Positions 50,204-58,538 of a stretch of 64,000 nucleotides of DNA are shown here, in pieces; positions within the stretch are counted from its first letter, which is position 1, and every line of letters starts with the position of its first letter. The DNA is from Ktedonobacteraceae bacterium (lineage in GTDB: Bacteria > Chloroflexota > Ktedonobacteria > Ktedonobacterales > Ktedonobacteraceae). The DNA is taken from positions 1-64,000 of the forward strand of contig DASRBN010000034.1 in assembly GCA_035653615.1 (NCBI GenBank), in the 5' to 3' direction. The translations under genes were made by a program, and so were the position numbers. Below the pieces are notes generated by a model that saw only the letters and a program-made list of their open reading frames with translations, was not told the DNA's origin and did no database searches.

Positions 50204-51100
50204 ATGCTCCAACCCACCCCCGCGGAACGCGTTCCCGATTTTTTAACCATCGGCCATGCCACCCGCGATATTCAGCCTGATGGCTCATATTCAATTGGTG
50301 GTACGGTAACTTTTGCTGCCCTCACCGCCTATCGTTTGGGATTGGTCTCCGCGGTCGTCACGCGCGCCGGTGCTCAATTGCTCGCGGAACTGGCGGCGCA
50401 GCTACCTGGCATCGAGATCGCCGGGCGTTCGTCAGAGGCAACCACTACGTTTGCTAATGTCTATGAAAGTGGTTTTCGCATCCAGCATATACACAGCAGG
50501 GCCGAGCTATTGGACGCCGAGGACATTCCGCTTGCCTGGCGCAATGCTCCCATCGTGCTGCTTGCCCCGCTTGCCCAGGAGATAACGCCCGAATTGCTGG
50601 CGCTCTTCCAGCGTCGTCCGGGTGCAATCGTTGCCGCCACACCCCAGGGCTGGCTGCGACGCTGGGATGAAGATGGTCGCGTCTGGCCGGCTCCCTGGAC
50701 CGGCGCGGAAGAAATGCTCCCACGTCTCGATGTACTGATTCTTAGCCACGATGATCTGTTGCCGTTCGCCGGTGGCAATCGCACGGAGGCTGATGAAATA
50801 CTGTCTCGCTGGAGTCAGCTGGTTCCCTTGCTTGTTGCCACTGATGGAGGGCATGGCGCGACGCTCTTCCAGCAGGGCAAGAGGCAAATTTTTCCGGCAT
50901 ATCCCGCGCGTGAGGTCGATCCCACTGGCGCCGGTGATGTCTTCGCCGCCGCTTTCCTGGTCCATTTGCATCGCCACGGCGATCCGGGAGCTGCTGCCGA
51001 CTTCGCCAACTGCGTGGCTTCCCTTTCAATCGAACATGCAGGGATAACGGGTATTCCAACCATGGAGGCCGTTTTGGAGAAAATGACGCTCAGTTTATAA
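50204..51100 (+). CDS. PfkB-family carbohydrate/nucleoside kinase (298 aa)
   Basis: A ribokinase-type sugar kinase: early GHATRDIQPDGSYSIGGTVTF motif (the family Gly-Gly), a catalytic DPTGAGDVFAAAF (about residues 240-252) with the Asp general base, and KRQIFPAYPAREV before it. These enzymes phosphorylate sugars, nucleosides or modified nucleobases. I chose ATG 50204 because TTGGAGA precedes it; ATG 50183 is directly behind the hairpin and less likely. The specific substrate cannot be deduced. Neighbouring genes give no pathway clue, since the PDH operon begins 150 bases downstream. Confidence 0.82.
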   Translation: MLQPTPAERVPDFLTIGHATRDIQPDGSYSIGGTVTFAALTAYRLGLVSAVVTRAGAQLLAELAAQLPGIEIAGRSSEATTTFANVYESGFRIQHIHSRAELLDAEDIPLAWRNAPIVLLAPLAQEITPELLALFQRRPGAIVAATPQGWLRRWDEDGRVWPAPWTGAEEMLPRLDVLILSHDDLLPFAGGNRTEADEILSRWSQLVPLLVATDGGHGATLFQQGKRQIFPAYPAREVDPTGAGDVFAAAFLVHLHRHGDPGAAADFANCVASLSIEHAGITGIPTMEAVLEKMTLSL

Positions 51101-51254
51101 TGGATACCCCCTATACATCCTCAAGAGCTTGCGGTAAAATGTGATACCAGAAATACCACAATGGAGTGAAAACGAAGGGCCGCATCACCTACAATGACGT
51201 ACTCTGAGCAGCTCACTAAACATGTAGATTGACAGAACATGGGAGAGATGGGCT

Positions 51255-52274
51255 ATGGCGATTAGCAATGCCACGCTCGCGGGGCTTACCCGGACACAGC
51301 TATTGGAAATGCACTATAAGATGGCCCTCTTGCGCCGCTTCGAGGAGAAGAGCGCGGAGGAATACACACGCGGCAAAATTGGCGGGTTCATGCACCTCTA
51401 TATCGGTCAGGAGGCTGTAGGCGTAGGCAGTATAGCCGCGCTCCGGCCAGGCGACAAGATCCTCTCCAGTTATCGAGAACATGGTCATGCCATCGCCAGG
51501 GGCATGGACCCGCGAGAAGTAATGGCCGAACTCTTCGGCAAGGCCACCGGCTGCAGCAAAGGAAAAGGCGGCTCCATGCACATGTGGAGCAATGAACTCG
51601 GTATTTACGGTGGCAATGCCATCGTCGGCGCGCAATTGCCGATTGCCGCGGGCGTCGCCCTCGCCATGCAATACGAGGGCCTGGACAGCATCGTCACTTG
51701 CTATTTCGGTGATGGAGCTGTCGACGAAGGGGCCTTCCACGAGGCGCTCAACCTGGCCTCGATCTGGAAACTGCCCGTTGTCTATATCTGTGAAAATAAC
51801 CAGTACTCGATGGGCATGGCCGTGCATAAAGCCTGGGCCGTCGATTCATTGATTCCACGCGCCGCAGCCTACAATGTTCCGGGCCGGCAGGTGGATGGGA
51901 TGGATGTCATCGCCGTCTACGAGGCCATGGTAGCGGCGGTCGAACACGCGCGCAGTGGCCAGGGCCCGGTGCTGCTGGAAGCCAAAACCTATCGCTTCCG
52001 CGCGCACTCGATGACCGACCCTGTCTACTACCGCACGCGCGAAGAAGAGCATCACTGGCGCACAACACGCGACCCCATCAGCATCTTCGAGCAAAAATTG
52101 CGCGATCTCGGCATAGGGACACAGGCCGAATTTGACGCCAATGACGAGAGGGCTATCCAGGTTTCCGAAGACGCGGCGGATTTTGCCGAGAACAGCCCGG
52201 ACCCCGCGCCGGAAGAGCTTTATACCGACGTAATGGTCGATAATTCTACCGCCCTCAGCTACCGCCATCGTTAG
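51255..52274 (+). CDS. pdhA: Pyruvate dehydrogenase-type E1 component, alpha subunit (339 aa)
   Basis: A thiamine-diphosphate-dependent E1alpha of 2-oxoacid dehydrogenase complexes. The TPP motif GDGAVDEGAFHEALNLAS...CENNQYSMG (about residues 155-190) is intact, as is the phosphorylation-loop region RFRAHSMTDP (about 250). E1 decarboxylates pyruvate (or a related 2-oxoacid) and transfers the acetyl group to lipoyl-E2. ATG 51255 follows GGGAGAGATGGGCT. The next two genes encode E1beta and E2 in the same direction (spaces 30 and 39 bases), so they form one operon. Pyruvate is the likely substrate; branched-chain or acetoin specificity is not excluded. Confidence 0.9.
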   Translation: MAISNATLAGLTRTQLLEMHYKMALLRRFEEKSAEEYTRGKIGGFMHLYIGQEAVGVGSIAALRPGDKILSSYREHGHAIARGMDPREVMAELFGKATGCSKGKGGSMHMWSNELGIYGGNAIVGAQLPIAAGVALAMQYEGLDSIVTCYFGDGAVDEGAFHEALNLASIWKLPVVYICENNQYSMGMAVHKAWAVDSLIPRAAAYNVPGRQVDGMDVIAVYEAMVAAVEHARSGQGPVLLEAKTYRFRAHSMTDPVYYRTREEEHHWRTTRDPISIFEQKLRDLGIGTQAEFDANDERAIQVSEDAADFAENSPDPAPEELYTDVMVDNSTALSYRHR

Positions 52275-52304
52275 AGCGGATCTTACGAGAGGAAATAATT
52301 CCAC

Positions 52305-53303
52305 ATGCGTACCATTACCTATCGTGACGCGCTGCGCGAGGCCATTCGCGAAGAGATGCAGCGCGATGAGCGTGTCTTTATCATGGGCGAGGATATCGCG
52401 GGTTACGGTGGCACCTATGCCGTCACAAAAGGACTTTTCGAAGAATTTGGTGAAAAGCGCGTGCGCGATACCCCCCTCGCGGAAGAAGTGATCGCCGGAA
52501 CAGGCATCGGCGCCGCCCTTGGTGGTTTACGCCCCATCATCGAGATCATGACCATCAACTTCAGCATACTGGCCGCCGACCAGATCGTCAACAGCGCCGC
52601 CAAAATGCGCTACATGTTCGGTGGGCAGCCGCAGGTGCCGCTGGTCATACGCACGCCCGGCGGCGGTGGAGCGCAGCGCGGCGCGCAGCACTCGCAAATG
52701 CTGGAGTCCTGGTATGCCCATATCCCCGGCCTCAAGGTCGTCATGCCCGCCACACCATATGATGCCAAGGGGATGCTGAAATCAGCTGTGCGCGACCCTG
52801 ACCCCGTCCTCTTTATCGAGCACGAATTACTCTACAACGTCAAGGGCGAGGTTCCCGACGAAGGCGTAGAATATACTGTGCCACTGGATCGCGCGGACAT
52901 CAAACGCGAGGGCAAGCACATCACCATCATCACCTTCTCACGCATGCTGCACGTCACCTTGCAGGCCGCAGAAGACCTGGCAAAAGAGGGTATCGACGCG
53001 GAAGTGCTTGATTTAAGGAGCATCCGTCCCATCGATATCGACCTGATCATCGATTCGGTGAAGAAGACCAATCGCGTGGTAATTGCCGAGGAGGGCTGGA
53101 AATATTTTGGCACCGGCCAGGGGCTTGCCGCGCTCATCTACGAACACGCCTTCGACTATATGGACGCGCCTATCCAGCATGTCAACAGCGCCGACGTACC
53201 CATGCCGTACTCCAAAGTCCTGGAACGCGCTGCCCTACCCAACAAAAACGACATCGTCCAGGCGGCAAAGAAAATCGTGCCACCGGCGCTTGTAGGAGCT
53301 TAG
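52305..53303 (+). CDS. pdhB: Pyruvate dehydrogenase-type E1 component, beta subunit (332 aa)
   Basis: The E1beta partner of the upstream E1alpha: MGEDIAGYGGTYAVTKGL near residue 27, DTPLAEEVIAGTGIGAALGG, FIEHELLYN and the C-terminal DLRSIRPIDIDLIIDSVKKTNRVVIAEEGW. It completes the alpha2beta2 TPP enzyme that decarboxylates the 2-oxoacid. ATG 52305 follows GAGAGGAAATAATTCC. Length is normal. It lies 30 bases after E1alpha and 39 bases before E2. No E3 (lipoamide dehydrogenase) gene is in the window. Confidence 0.93.
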   Translation: MRTITYRDALREAIREEMQRDERVFIMGEDIAGYGGTYAVTKGLFEEFGEKRVRDTPLAEEVIAGTGIGAALGGLRPIIEIMTINFSILAADQIVNSAAKMRYMFGGQPQVPLVIRTPGGGGAQRGAQHSQMLESWYAHIPGLKVVMPATPYDAKGMLKSAVRDPDPVLFIEHELLYNVKGEVPDEGVEYTVPLDRADIKREGKHITIITFSRMLHVTLQAAEDLAKEGIDAEVLDLRSIRPIDIDLIIDSVKKTNRVVIAEEGWKYFGTGQGLAALIYEHAFDYMDAPIQHVNSADVPMPYSKVLERAALPNKNDIVQAAKKIVPPALVGA

Positions 53304-53342
53304 GCACTAACATAGTAACATCCGAAACTTCGGAGAACAATC

Positions 53343-54677
53343 ATGAAAACAATCGAAATGCCCAAGTTGGGCGATACAATGGAAGAAGGCAAGATTCTGC
53401 GCTGGATCAAGCGCGAAGGTGACCCGGTCAAAAAGGGAGAACCCGTCGCGGAAGTCGAGACCGACAAGGTGAACATCGAGATCGAATCGTTCGCCAGTGG
53501 CACATTGCGCAAAATCCTGGTACCTGAAGGCGCATCCGCCCCCATCGGCGCGGACATAGCGCTTGTCGGAACTCCTGACGAACCTCTCCCCGGTACAATT
53601 GAAGGCAATGGAAATGGCAAGGCCACTCCGGCAGCGTCACAAGGTAGGCAGAATAGCGCAGTGAATTCCTCGACCTCCTCGCCTGCCCAAAACCCGGCAG
53701 GCATGGCAGTGGAAAACATACCGGTACCACAGGCGGCAACCACAACCATGACGAAACAGGCGCCTTCAACCGCCGAACAGGGCCGCGTCTTCATTTCGCC
53801 CATCGCGCGCCGCCTGGCCGAAGAGCATTCCATCGACTACCGGTATATTCGTGGCACCGGTCCTAACGGGCGCATCATTAAGATGGATATCGAAGCTGCC
53901 CTGGCCCAGGCCGCGCAGCAGGTCGCAACGCCGGTTGCCTTGCCTATAGCGGCAGAACCGGTTCCGGCTGCTATAGACACCGGCGATGTCGTCGAGATAC
54001 CGCTCACCTCTATGCGCCGCACCATCGCGAAGCGCCTGAGCCAGAGCATGCAGGTCGCGCCGCATTTCTACGTCACCAGCGTCATCGATACGGGCAAATT
54101 GGCCGCACTGCGCCAGCAGATCAATGAGTACGCCGCGAACGATCCCGTACCCGTCAAGGTCAGCTTCAACGACCTGATCATCAGGGCCGTCGCGCTGGCG
54201 CTCGTGCGCGTACCGCAGGTGAATGTCTCCTTCGCTGAAGACCGCCTGCTTCAGAAGAAATCGGTGCATATCGGCATGGCTGTGGCGCTCGAACAGGGCC
54301 TGATCGTTCCCGTGCTGCACAATGTCGATTCCAGGGGCATTCTCGATATCGCCCGCGAATCGCATCGTCTATCGGAAGCGGCTCGTTCCGGCAAACTGCG
54401 TCCCGAAGACCTGAGCGGGGGCACTTTCACCGTCAGCAACCTGGGCATGTTCGACGTGGAGAGCTTCACCGCCGTTATCAATCCGCCGGAGTCGGCTATT
54501 CTGGCGGTCGGCTCCATCACTCCGACCCCGGCGGTCGTGGATGGCCAGGTCGTGGTACGAGATCGCATGAAGGTGACGCTCTCGTCAGATCACCGCGCTA
54601 TCGATGGCGCTATTGCCGCCCGTTTCTTACAGGAAGTGAAACGACTGTTGGAGGAGCCGCTGGGCTTGTTATTGTAG
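53343..54677 (+). CDS. pdhC: Dihydrolipoamide acyltransferase E2 (444 aa)
   Basis: A single lipoyl domain (residues 1-75) with the lipoylation Lys42 in VETDKVNIE, a Gln/Pro/Ala-rich linker, a peripheral subunit-binding domain (about 145-190: VFISPIARRLAEEHSIDYRY and GRIIKMDIE), and a C-terminal catalytic domain (about 215-444) ending SSDHRAIDGAIAARFL with the His-Asp pair. E2 transfers the acetyl group to CoA and forms the core of the complex. ATG 53343 follows CGGAGAACA. The last base before the macrodomain gene region is adjacent, suggesting translational proximity. One lipoyl domain is typical of this group. Confidence 0.93.
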   Translation: MKTIEMPKLGDTMEEGKILRWIKREGDPVKKGEPVAEVETDKVNIEIESFASGTLRKILVPEGASAPIGADIALVGTPDEPLPGTIEGNGNGKATPAASQGRQNSAVNSSTSSPAQNPAGMAVENIPVPQAATTTMTKQAPSTAEQGRVFISPIARRLAEEHSIDYRYIRGTGPNGRIIKMDIEAALAQAAQQVATPVALPIAAEPVPAAIDTGDVVEIPLTSMRRTIAKRLSQSMQVAPHFYVTSVIDTGKLAALRQQINEYAANDPVPVKVSFNDLIIRAVALALVRVPQVNVSFAEDRLLQKKSVHIGMAVALEQGLIVPVLHNVDSRGILDIARESHRLSEAARSGKLRPEDLSGGTFTVSNLGMFDVESFTAVINPPESAILAVGSITPTPAVVDGQVVVRDRMKVTLSSDHRAIDGAIAARFLQEVKRLLEEPLGLLL

Positions 54678-54692
54678 ATGGGAGATGTTTTT

Positions 54693-55229
54693 ATGGCGAC
54701 CTATACCATCAACGGTGTAACCCTGGCGTTGATGCAAGGAGATATTGTGAAGGTGCAGGCCGACGCTATCGTCAACGCGGCGAACAAATGGTTGGCCGGC
54801 GGTGGCGGCGTTGATGGCGCCATTCACCGCGCCGGCGGCCCCACCATTATGGAGGAATGCCGCAAAATCGGCGGCTGTCCCACCGGCAGCGCGGTCGCAA
54901 CCTCGGCGGGCAATCTGCACGCGAAATATGTGTTCCATGCCGTCGGCCCCATGTACAGTGGCAGCAAGGAGGATGAACGCCTGCTTGCCAGTGCCTATCA
55001 ATGCTGCCTCGACCTGGCCGAGCAATACTCTGTACAAAGCATCGCGTTCCCTTCGATCAGCACAGGAGTCTATGGCTATCCCTTGCATCTGGCCGCTCCC
55101 ATCGCGCTGCGCACCATCGTCCAGCACATCCAGAAGCCAACGAGTCTGAAGCAGGTACTCGTAGTTTTGTACGGGGACCAGGCATATCAGGCCTATGAAA
55201 GAGCCATGAGTGATGTAGTCAATCAATAA
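54693..55229 (+). CDS. Macrodomain protein, O-acetyl-ADP-ribose deacetylase type (178 aa)
   Basis: A macro domain: QADAIVNAANKWLAGGGGVDGAIHRAGG (about residues 20-48), the ADP-ribose-binding signature, and IAFPSISTGVYGYPL (about 118-132). Members of this MacroD-type group remove ADP-ribose or acetyl groups from ADP-ribose derivatives and proteins, releasing ADP-ribose. I chose ATG 54693 because GGGAGATG precedes it; ATG 54678 is an alternative. It follows the E2 gene by 15 bases in the same direction, so it is probably co-transcribed with the PDH operon, an unusual link to acetyl metabolism that is inference. The stop codon lies inside the arm of a long palindrome. Confidence 0.88.
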   Translation: MATYTINGVTLALMQGDIVKVQADAIVNAANKWLAGGGGVDGAIHRAGGPTIMEECRKIGGCPTGSAVATSAGNLHAKYVFHAVGPMYSGSKEDERLLASAYQCCLDLAEQYSVQSIAFPSISTGVYGYPLHLAAPIALRTIVQHIQKPTSLKQVLVVLYGDQAYQAYERAMSDVVNQ

Positions 55230-55290
55230 TTTGAACGCCAGCAACCTATCAGACGTACGCCTGGCAGGTTGCTGACGTTCAAATTATTGA
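55223..55290. repeat. 25-bp inverted repeat spanning the macrodomain stop codon
   Basis: Arms 55223-55247 (beginning TCAATAATTTGAACG) and 55266-55290 are reverse complements over 25 bases with one mismatch, around an 18-base loop. The macrodomain stop codon TAA (55227-55229) lies in the first arm. It may end the PDH operon transcript as a hairpin, but there is no T-run. Confidence 0.65.
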
Positions 55291-55441
55291 TTAGATTTTC
55301 CCCCAATTTTCCCCCTCGCGTTGACCCTTCTGCGCACTCATGGTACACTTCAGGAACACGAAAACAAGATGAAACAGGTAGATACAATCAATCTATCGAA
55401 GGCCGTCGATATGAACATCTGAGGCAAGGAGGGTATCCGGC

Positions 55442-57079
55442 ATGTGGACATCGACCCTGGAACTGAACCCAAGGCGCGTATTGATGACCCAGTTATTGGG
55501 GCGCGTCTGGCGCGGCGCCTATTTCTCCTCGTTTGCTCCCTTGCAGGTGCAGAATCTGCCACGGCAACCACTGCCTGCATCGTCTGACTGGGTGCGGGTG
55601 CGCAATCACCTCGCAGGCATATGCGGCAGCGACCTGCACCTGATCTATCTTGATGGCTCCCTGCGCAGCGCGCCTGCCGCCCTGCCGGGTCACACCTACA
55701 CGTACCCCGGACATGAGGTCGTCGGCGAGGTCGTCGAGGTTGGAGACGAGGTAAAACGCCTGCATGTCGGTGATCGCGTGGTGCTTCAAAGCGGCCCCAG
55801 CTGCCTTTCAGCGGGAGTCGAGCCGCCCTGCCGTTCGTGCGCCGCCGGTAATTACAACCTGTGCGAGCAGGGCAATCTGCCTGGCCCGGAGCCGGTTGGC
55901 GGCGGTTGGAGCGAAGAAATGCTGCTTTCGGAAAAGCAACTCTTTCGCATCCCCTCCACGATGAGCGATGAACAGGCCGTGCTGCTCGAACCCTCTGCCG
56001 TCGCCGTACATGCCGTCTTGCGCCACGTTCCACGTCCGGGCGACCATGTCCTCATCATCGGCGCGGGCACTATCGGGCTGCTCGTCTTGCAAGTCCTGCG
56101 CGCCCTTGCCCCGCAGACGCGCGTTAGCGTGATGGCCCGCCACGCTTTCCAGGTCGAACAGGCCACGCGCATGGGCGCATCCTACATCCTCTATCCCCAG
56201 GATACCTACCAGAGCGTCAAACTCACGACAGGCGCGCAGCTCTATAGCGGCATGTTCGGCAACAAGATGATGCTGGGCGGCTACGATGCCATCTATGATA
56301 CCGTCGGCACGCAGCGCACCCTCCATGATGCCTTGCGCTGGACTCGCGCCGGTGGCAGCGTGGTTCTCATTGGAGTCAACCTGCATCTTGTCCATATCGA
56401 CCTCAGCCCTGTCTGGTACCAGGAAGTCAACCTGCTCGGTTCAGTGGCTCACGGCATGGAAACCTGGCCCATCGGCTCGCGCGAACATCGCTCCACCTTT
56501 TCGGTAGCGACCGAGTTAATTCAATCAGGCCAGATACAGCCCGAAAAATTGATAACCCATCGTTTCGCGCTGAGTAATTTCAAGGATGCGCTTAGCGCCT
56601 CGACCGGCAAATCCCAGAGCCGCGCCATCAAGGTCGTTTTCGATTATGCCCTGATGCCGGCAACGGTCGTACCCAATGTGCGCGCAACGGGCCGCCAGCG
56701 CCGTCCTGCCACGACTACGATAACGCAGGCGCCAGAACCTGCCACACCTTTGAATAATGAGGAACCGGCTGTTCCACAAGAGATCTCCCGTCATACCGGG
56801 GCTCCCGTGCCTTCGAAGGCGAATAGCGACATACTGCAGCCACCGGCAACTTTACCCCCTTCGATAAAAGTAGATGACGACAGGACGGTAACCGTGCCAA
56901 AACTAAGACGCACCAGGCAAATTCATATCCAACCATTGCCTAAAAACACTGAGGACATACAAATATCTCAAGATGCAGCAGAGAACGCGCATGCGCAGCC
57001 AACTGGTGCAACAAATGGTGCTCCTGAAACGTTAGAAGGAGTAGATGCGCCATCACCCGCGTCCAATGAAAACCCATAA
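55442..57079 (+). CDS. Zinc-dependent alcohol dehydrogenase with long disordered tail (545 aa)
   Basis: A medium-chain dehydrogenase/reductase. Catalytic zinc ligands are Cys and His/Glu in GICGSDLHL (about residue 60) and YPGHEVVGEV (about 85); the structural zinc site is seen in GVEPPCRSCAAGNYNLC with an earlier Cys. The Rossmann fold has GAGTIGLLVLQV (about 200-212). Residues about 400-545 are a Pro/Thr/Glu-rich tail absent from ordinary 340-370-residue ADH proteins. It probably oxidises an alcohol or polyol with NAD(P)+; the substrate is unknown. ATG 55442 follows AAGGAGGG. The unusual tail may tether it to something; it follows the PDH operon by 200 bases. Confidence 0.85.
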   Translation: MWTSTLELNPRRVLMTQLLGRVWRGAYFSSFAPLQVQNLPRQPLPASSDWVRVRNHLAGICGSDLHLIYLDGSLRSAPAALPGHTYTYPGHEVVGEVVEVGDEVKRLHVGDRVVLQSGPSCLSAGVEPPCRSCAAGNYNLCEQGNLPGPEPVGGGWSEEMLLSEKQLFRIPSTMSDEQAVLLEPSAVAVHAVLRHVPRPGDHVLIIGAGTIGLLVLQVLRALAPQTRVSVMARHAFQVEQATRMGASYILYPQDTYQSVKLTTGAQLYSGMFGNKMMLGGYDAIYDTVGTQRTLHDALRWTRAGGSVVLIGVNLHLVHIDLSPVWYQEVNLLGSVAHGMETWPIGSREHRSTFSVATELIQSGQIQPEKLITHRFALSNFKDALSASTGKSQSRAIKVVFDYALMPATVVPNVRATGRQRRPATTTITQAPEPATPLNNEEPAVPQEISRHTGAPVPSKANSDILQPPATLPPSIKVDDDRTVTVPKLRRTRQIHIQPLPKNTEDIQISQDAAENAHAQPTGATNGAPETLEGVDAPSPASNENP

Positions 57080-57135
57080 AATAGAATTGATCAGGATTAT
57101 TATGAAACCCCGACATTTGCCTGTCAGGAGAATAT

Positions 57136-58491
57136 ATGATTAGTTCCAATCAGGATTCCCAAAGGCCGTCCAGGCCTGACCAGCTTCAATATACTACACC
57201 TGCCAAACGCGCGCCTGCCTCACGTCCAAAGCGTCGCCGGCGCGGGCCGGTGCTTATTTTACTGGCAGCCCTGGCAATCCTGATCACATTGGGCGCTATT
57301 TTCGGCTCCAGCCTGCTTAATAGCTCAAGTGGCTTGAATACTCCTACGGCATCAGCGGCGAGCGGCCCGTTTGTGAAGCCGCCGCTCAATGCTGCTCAAA
57401 TCAACGCCATCATGCATCTGACAGGCTATATGAAGTACAAACAGCTCGCGGCCCTCTATGTATCGCGTATGTCCCTGGACGAGGAAATCGGCCAGCTGAT
57501 TATGGTTGAATACGCGGATACCTACTATTCGCCTGATCTCAATTACATGATCTCTAACCTGCACGCGGGCGGCGTCATCATGTACGAATTCCAGATGCAG
57601 ACATTCGACCAGACCAAACACGATATTGCCGAGATGCAGCAGCACGCCAGTATTCCGCTGCTCATTTCGACGGACGAAGAGGGCGGCCCGTATGTTCACC
57701 GCCTCTCGCACATCTATGGCCCTCGCATGTCGGCCAGCGATATTGCCGCTACCGGCGATCCCAATGTAGCCACCCAGCAGGGATTGAAGGCGGCGCATGA
57801 CTTGCTGTCGCTCGGCATCAACGAGAACCTGGCGCCCGATGTCGATGTCAACCTGGTCAACGGCTACGATATGGTGACGCGCACATTTGGCGATACCCCG
57901 CAGTCCGTCATCGAATTTGCCGGCGCTTATATGAAGGCCTTGCAAGGCGCGGGCGTCATTGCCTGCATCAAGCATTTTCCCGGGCTTGGTGACGCCGTCA
58001 CCGATGCGCACACCAGCCTGCCGGTCGTCAATCGCACGAAGCAGCAAATCTACTCGGTAGAACTCGCGCCATACAAGGCCTTCATTCAATCGCCTGATCG
58101 ATTGCTCAATCCGGGCATGATTATGCCGACCGACGTGCTAATGCCCGCCATCGACCCGAAATATCCGGCGGAACTCTCGCACATCTTCATGACCGATATC
58201 CTGCGCGACCAGCTCGGCTATGATGGCGTCGTCCTTACCGATGCCTTATACATGCAGGGCATTTCTCAGACCTGGAGCATGCCAGAAGCCGCTGTGCTGG
58301 CGCTCAATGCCGGCAATGATATGCTGCTCGGCCCCACCGGATCAGCTCAGACGGAAGCCATGATTGAGGGCATCAAAGCAGCCCTACAAAACGGCACGCT
58401 GCTGAAATCCCGTATCGACCAGGCCGCGACTCGCATCATCGCCTTGAAAATGGAAGATCATCTGATGCCCGCGATCCCCCCACAATCATAA
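57136..58491 (+). CDS. Membrane-anchored GH3/NagZ-like glycosidase, copy 1 (451 aa)
   Basis: A basic N-terminus, one transmembrane helix (about residues 38-57) and then a GH3 domain. Features: LLISTDEEGGPYVHRL (about 175), KHFPGLGDAVTDAH (about 283, containing the dyad His), and the nucleophile region YDGVVLTDALYMQG (Asp about 363). Compared with NagZ (KHFPGHGD...DSH) the second His of the motif is Leu but the later His is kept. These features point to an extracytoplasmic beta-N-acetylglucosaminidase of cell-wall or other amino sugars, but specificity is uncertain. ATG 57136 follows AGGAGAATAT. A highly similar gene follows 47 bases downstream, showing tandem duplication. Confidence 0.83.
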   Translation: MISSNQDSQRPSRPDQLQYTTPAKRAPASRPKRRRRGPVLILLAALAILITLGAIFGSSLLNSSSGLNTPTASAASGPFVKPPLNAAQINAIMHLTGYMKYKQLAALYVSRMSLDEEIGQLIMVEYADTYYSPDLNYMISNLHAGGVIMYEFQMQTFDQTKHDIAEMQQHASIPLLISTDEEGGPYVHRLSHIYGPRMSASDIAATGDPNVATQQGLKAAHDLLSLGINENLAPDVDVNLVNGYDMVTRTFGDTPQSVIEFAGAYMKALQGAGVIACIKHFPGLGDAVTDAHTSLPVVNRTKQQIYSVELAPYKAFIQSPDRLLNPGMIMPTDVLMPAIDPKYPAELSHIFMTDILRDQLGYDGVVLTDALYMQGISQTWSMPEAAVLALNAGNDMLLGPTGSAQTEAMIEGIKAALQNGTLLKSRIDQAATRIIALKMEDHLMPAIPPQS

Positions 58492-58507
58492 ATCGAGCAT
58501 CATTGTA

Positions 58508-58521
58508 GGGGCGGAAGCCCC
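58508..58521 (+). repeat. Short GGGGC/GCCCC hairpin between duplicated GH3 genes
   Basis: A 5-bp GC stem (GGGGC...GCCCC around GGAA) in the 47-base gap between the two GH3 genes, embedded in TGTAGGGGCGGAAGCCCCCT. It resembles the short palindromes scattered in this genome region but is a different sequence family from the GTAGGGACAG repeats. Confidence 0.4.
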
Positions 58522-58538
58522 CTCAGGCAGGAGTTTCT

